Source: Echinarachnius parma (taxonomy: Eukaryota > Echinodermata > Echinoidea > Clypeasteroida > Echinarachniidae). Taken from it: a stretch of DNA of 64,000 nt. The stretch's first letter is position 1. Every line of letters starts with the position of its first letter. The notes beneath the pieces are model-generated. The model was not told the origin of the DNA. It did not search any database and saw only the letters and a list, made by a program, of their open reading frames with translations. This document shows, one piece after another, positions 58,864 through 64,000 of the stretch. Position numbers and translations under genes: made by a program. The stretch covers positions 41,001 through 105,000 of the forward strand of contig JBAMJV010001373.1 of the NCBI GenBank assembly GCA_037951105.1. The letters run 5' to 3'.

Positions 58864-59372
58864 TATACAGGGCGGCCCCCAACAAAACGGAACGGGGCAC
58901 TTCCCAAAATATAGTATTAACAAAATGATTATGTCCATCGGATAGGGTTTCCAATGAAAAACGATACCAAGAACAGTCATTTTGGTCGTGTAGTTTTTGT
59001 TTTAATTTAGGGCACTCTGAGTGACACCATGCACAGCTTCCCATTTTTGTCAATTTTTAACAAGTCAGTGCCTGATAAATCGCACTTCCTGCCCGTCATA
59101 GCATCGATCAACCACGCCCATTCTCTCGGCACACAGCTGAATGCACACTAACAATAGCTCGCGTATTGCTCGTTGTTCGATGCTATGATGGGCAAAAATG
59201 GGAACCTGACATGGTGTCACTCAGAGCGCCCTAAAACAAAAACAACACGACCAATGCTACTGTTCTAGGTATTGTTTTTCATTGGAAAACATACCATATC
59301 CGATGGACATAATCATTTTGTTACTATATTTTGGGAAGTGCCCCGTTCCGTCATTTTGGGCCACACTGTATA
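58864..59372. mobile_element. Foldback MITE, second member of the CAGGGTGGCCCA family
   Basis: Ends TATACAGGGCGGCCC and GGGCCACACTGTATA. Both arms carry CAAAATGATTATGTCCATCG or its inverse and GTGTAGTTTTTGTTTTA-like segments. It is intact, without the nested element found at 33386. Confidence 0.8.
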
Positions 59373-59583
59373 GTAACCATACGTATACTAAGGGTTGAAA
59401 ATTGCTGAAATAAAAAAAACCTCCGGGGCATTGCCTCCTGGATCCTAGACGGGGGCTTTCTCATGGATCTGCAATCTATAGGGGGCTGCATCCCCCTCCC
59501 CCAATTTTTGAAAACGGCAACATGTAATTAGGACAAAAACAAGTAATTTTTAGGAAAAGAATGTCATAATTGGGCAAAATTAA

Positions 59584-60137
59584 AGGGATAGTTGGGTTCT
59601 GGTAAGGAGAGTACAGTTTTGGTGAAACTGAATTTTAGTAACCAAAACCTGCATCATTACATTACAAACTAATAGTTATAACTAGAAAGGAACACAACAT
59701 TACAAATGACGTATTAAAGATCATGTTATCATTAAAAAAGAGCCGTTAAAACGTAAGAGGGCGCTCTATAAACACTCATCGGTTTCAACCATTTTGAATA
59801 AAATATTGTGCATGTGATGTTTTGTTGAAATAGTGATTAGATAGAGAAATAACCAACAACTATTTAAATACCTATTTTGTCACTTTTTGAAAAGAGGAAG
59901 CATTTTTTTGAATTTTTAACGGCTGGTTCAAAATTATCTAATAAACCTGGGGCCCCAGCTTTATTACAAATTGTTATATTTATGGATATTTCAGCCGTCT
60001 CTGAACCGATTTTGATCAAACAAAGATGATTTTATTATTTAAATATTATGCTCTTTCAAATTTTACACTCAGTTTTTCATTACCACACAAAAAAAAAAGT
60101 AGTCTAGCGCCCTCTCTACCAAAACTCAACTATCCCT
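59584..60137. mobile_element. MITE with TTAA duplication (family C, copy 2)
   Basis: TTAA at 59580-59583 and 60138-60141; ends AGGGATAGTTGGGTTCTG and AAAACTCAACTATCCCT. About 554 bp, collinear with the copy at 46678. Confidence 0.85.
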
Positions 60138-60193
60138 TTAATGTCACGTTCGGGGAAAGCAAATTAATGTTCTGGTTAGTTATTGAATGATTG

Positions 60194-61988
<1,795 letters not shown>

Positions 61989-62107
61989 TTTATTCACAGC
62001 CTCAATATTATTCAGAAAGCAGTCTGTTGGGCTCATATCCCGCCCATTTCTTGTCACATTTCCTTGTTACCATCGTTACGATATCAAGGGTTTTCTACTG
62101 GGGTCGG

Positions 62108-62727
62108 TTAGCTGGAAGGATATTGTATGGACTGCTGTTGGTAACTCTCGCCAGCCGATGCATGTGGCATGTACGCCGGAGGAGGTTCGGATATAGGGCC
62201 CTGATACTGATGCTGCGGATGCTGGTATTGGTTGCCATGGTAAGCTGGAGCGGTGGCTGCAGCACTCGACGGAATGACAACGACGTTGGTACCATCCACG
62301 GTTAAGGTTGTCGGTATCTGTTGAGCTGGTTGATTGTCCAGGACGCTGAAGAGGCGTTCCTTGAACTCACGGTTTCTGTTCGCCTCGGAGACGAGGAGAG
62401 GCATCTGGAACATGTCAGCCAGCCAGCCCAGACCGAACACACCGAGGGTGCAGAGGTAGAAGATGCCTCGCCGGGTGTTGCCCAGGTAGAAGTGATGCAC
62501 TCCGAAGAGGCCCAGGGGGAAGGCCAGGAGGTAGGCGTCCAGGAGGTTGTACGGAGACTTCTCCTCGACGGTCTCGCCTCGCCGCATCTTCTCGATCTCT
62601 TGGTTGGCCTTGTGCACCAGGTACGGCATCCGGAAGAAGTCCACCAACCAACCGATGAGGTTCAGACCCAAGGTACAGGCACAGAACATACCGTAGCGCG
62701 TTCTGCCTACGTAGAATTGATGGAAAC
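62108..62727 (-). CDS. Triple-TM2 gene B, exon 2
   Basis: Acceptor GTCTTCCACACAG before TTTCCATCAATTC (phase 1 entry); encodes TM2 units 2 and 3 and the PPPAY tail. Confidence 0.9.
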
Positions 62728-63999
62728 CTGTGTGGAAGACAAACATACGGTTAGTCGTGCTAGCAGTAAATATGAAGTATGTTGCAACTATAACAAATAA
62801 TAATCATAATAATGATACTGTATTTTGTATAGAGCGCAAATTACAATGGACCTCTAAGGGTTATTATAATTACCCCGGTCTGCGGATGCACACTGCATCA
62901 TTCATGCACTCAAAGTGCACATTTTCCACTCCCTTAAGAGTATTACAGTCAGTCGCCTGTAAGGCGCACACAAAGCAAACGAATCGTGTTCCCATCCTTC
63001 CCGGTCCCCTTTTATACACCTGGGTAGAGAGCAGCAAATGTGGATTGTCTTGATGAAGGACAAACGCAACGGACAATACACTGAATAGGATTCGAAATCG
63101 GGATCCCACTCTTTGGAGAGCGTGTGCCCCACCAGTCTTGCCACACCACGTAATTATATAACGATGTCTGTGCCGTCATGCACCCTATACCCCTTTAAAA
63201 TTACAGCATACTTATGATATGTATTATATACGTATGATATATTGGTATTACCATGCCACCAACAATAACTTTAATATTGATTTTACTTTAATACATCCAT
63301 CAATAACTCTACATTAGACGTTATAGCCATTATAGTAAATATATTCAACAAAAATATAGACTTACCATACCAGCCGACTGGAGGGAACCACATGAGGTAA
63401 GCATCGACCAGGGATCGCTTGTTGAGTTTGCCGTACTTCACTCCGGTGAGCCAGTAGCCTCTCTCCTTCACCTCGGCATCCTCCTCGTTACGACTGCTCA
63501 CCAAGGAGCAGATCCGAAACCAGTCGATGATCCAGCCGATGCCGAGCATCCCGAGCGTGTTGATGTAGAGGATTCCCATCACCGGCCTGTTGAGGTAGAA
63601 GTGGTGCGCACCGAAGATCCCGAGAACGGACACGCATAGCACAATGGCGAGCGACAACGACTTCGGTCGTTGCGGGCTCGATGATGACGGGATGTAAGGA
63701 ACCACCGTCACCTGGTTGGTATCGTAAGGTAGAACCCTCGGTCGCTGCTGAGGGGGGAGCGGCGGAGGAGGTGGCGCGCCGACTCCGCGGGGTGCACCTG
63801 ACGATGGTACTGGGAGTCCATCGGTTGCCTGCTGCTGCTGATATTGCGGAGGAGCTTGCGGCAACATTGGTGGTTGTTGCCGAGGGTATGATGATGACGA
63901 CGACGACTGCATTGTCGATGACCCAGCCGCTCCAGCCTCCGCATCGTTGCTGCACAAACCCTGTTTATCCTCTGCCTTTGTCATGTTGGAAACGTTCAT
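62108..63999 (-). CDS. Triple-TM2-domain membrane protein with PPxY tail (gene B), at least 417 residues
   Basis: Exons 63999-63366 and 62727-62108 join in phase 1 at the same place as in gene A. A long Ser/Pro/Gln-rich N-terminus (about 1-112, with a PPPPPLPP stretch) precedes TM2 units at about 117-164 (FGAHHFYLNRPVMG...GWIIDWFRI), 211-248 (GFHQFYVGRTRYG...GWLVDFFRM) and 284-322 (FGVHHFYLGNTRRG...GWLADMFQM). The tail has EPPPAY (392-397) and ends QYPSS. The first Met lies one base from the window edge, so the true start may be beyond it. The spacing and intron shared with gene A show descent from one gene by duplication. Confidence 0.88.
62815..63150 (-). mobile_element. tRNA-derived SINE, second copy, in the TM2 gene B intron
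   Basis: The reverse strand from 63150 reads GTGGTGTGGCAAGACTGGTG, then a decayed B box (GATTTCGAATCC), then the same body as the SINE at 3062 (CCAGGTGTATAAA, GGGAAGGATGGGAACACG, GGAGTGGAAAATGTGCACTT) and ends in ATT/AAT repeats. Confidence 0.8.
63366..63999 (-). CDS. Triple-TM2 gene B, exon 1 (5' end possibly incomplete)
   Basis: Ends FPPVGWYG at donor TATG|GTAAGT. Encodes the disordered N-terminus and TM2 unit 1. An upstream extension cannot be judged. Confidence 0.85.
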
Positions 64000-64000
64000 A

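Overview
This is nuclear DNA from an animal. It is AT-rich, with spliced genes of short exons and long introns, and it is crowded with small transposons, microsatellites and G/C homopolymers. The genes found (an ST8Sia-type sialyltransferase, a hinderin/KIAA1328 orthologue, an SRSF7-like splicing factor and multi-TM2 proteins), together with the pearl-like and tRNA-SINE repeats, suggest a marine invertebrate deuterostome. An echinoderm or hemichordate is my best guess; the species cannot be fixed from the sequence alone.

Layout. 1-3.4 kb: a dead non-LTR retrotransposon (reverse strand), a decayed HEEAD/DTDVVV-type gene fragment and a tRNA-derived SINE. 3.4-11 kb: no gene; MITEs, direct repeats and a 1.6 kb pearl-like array. 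11.2-21.8 kb, reverse strand: a nine-exon hinderin orthologue whose frame and splice phases join cleanly (3078 nt, 1025 residues). One of its introns is an AT-AC U12-type intron, and three of its exons sit in tandem arrays of exon copies. 26.4-31.6 kb, reverse strand: an SRSF7-like SR protein (RRM, CCHC knuckle, RS tail). 31.7-40.1 kb: no gene recognised; nested foldback elements and a short telomere-like run. 40.3-53.6 kb, forward strand: a four-exon polysialyltransferase-type ST8Sia gene whose 11 kb first intron holds two identical tRNA-Arg(ACG) genes, a near-perfect 344 bp palindrome and many MITEs. Its exon 2 has a broken upstream copy, and its last exon is followed by six decayed copies of its 3' end. 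55.6-57.2 kb and 62.1-64.0 kb, reverse strand: two paralogous genes, each encoding three TM2 domains and a PPxY tail and sharing one intron position.

The most unusual signals are: (1) the U12 AT-AC intron in hinderin, next to a six-copy exon array in which only one copy carries the U12 donor; (2) five separate small tandem duplications of exon pieces in two neighbouring genes; (3) a repeat array with ten or more DR1-type nuclear-receptor half-site clusters; (4) families of small inverted-repeat elements that carry long G runs just inside their ends. Calls are by eye; no database search or alignment software was used.
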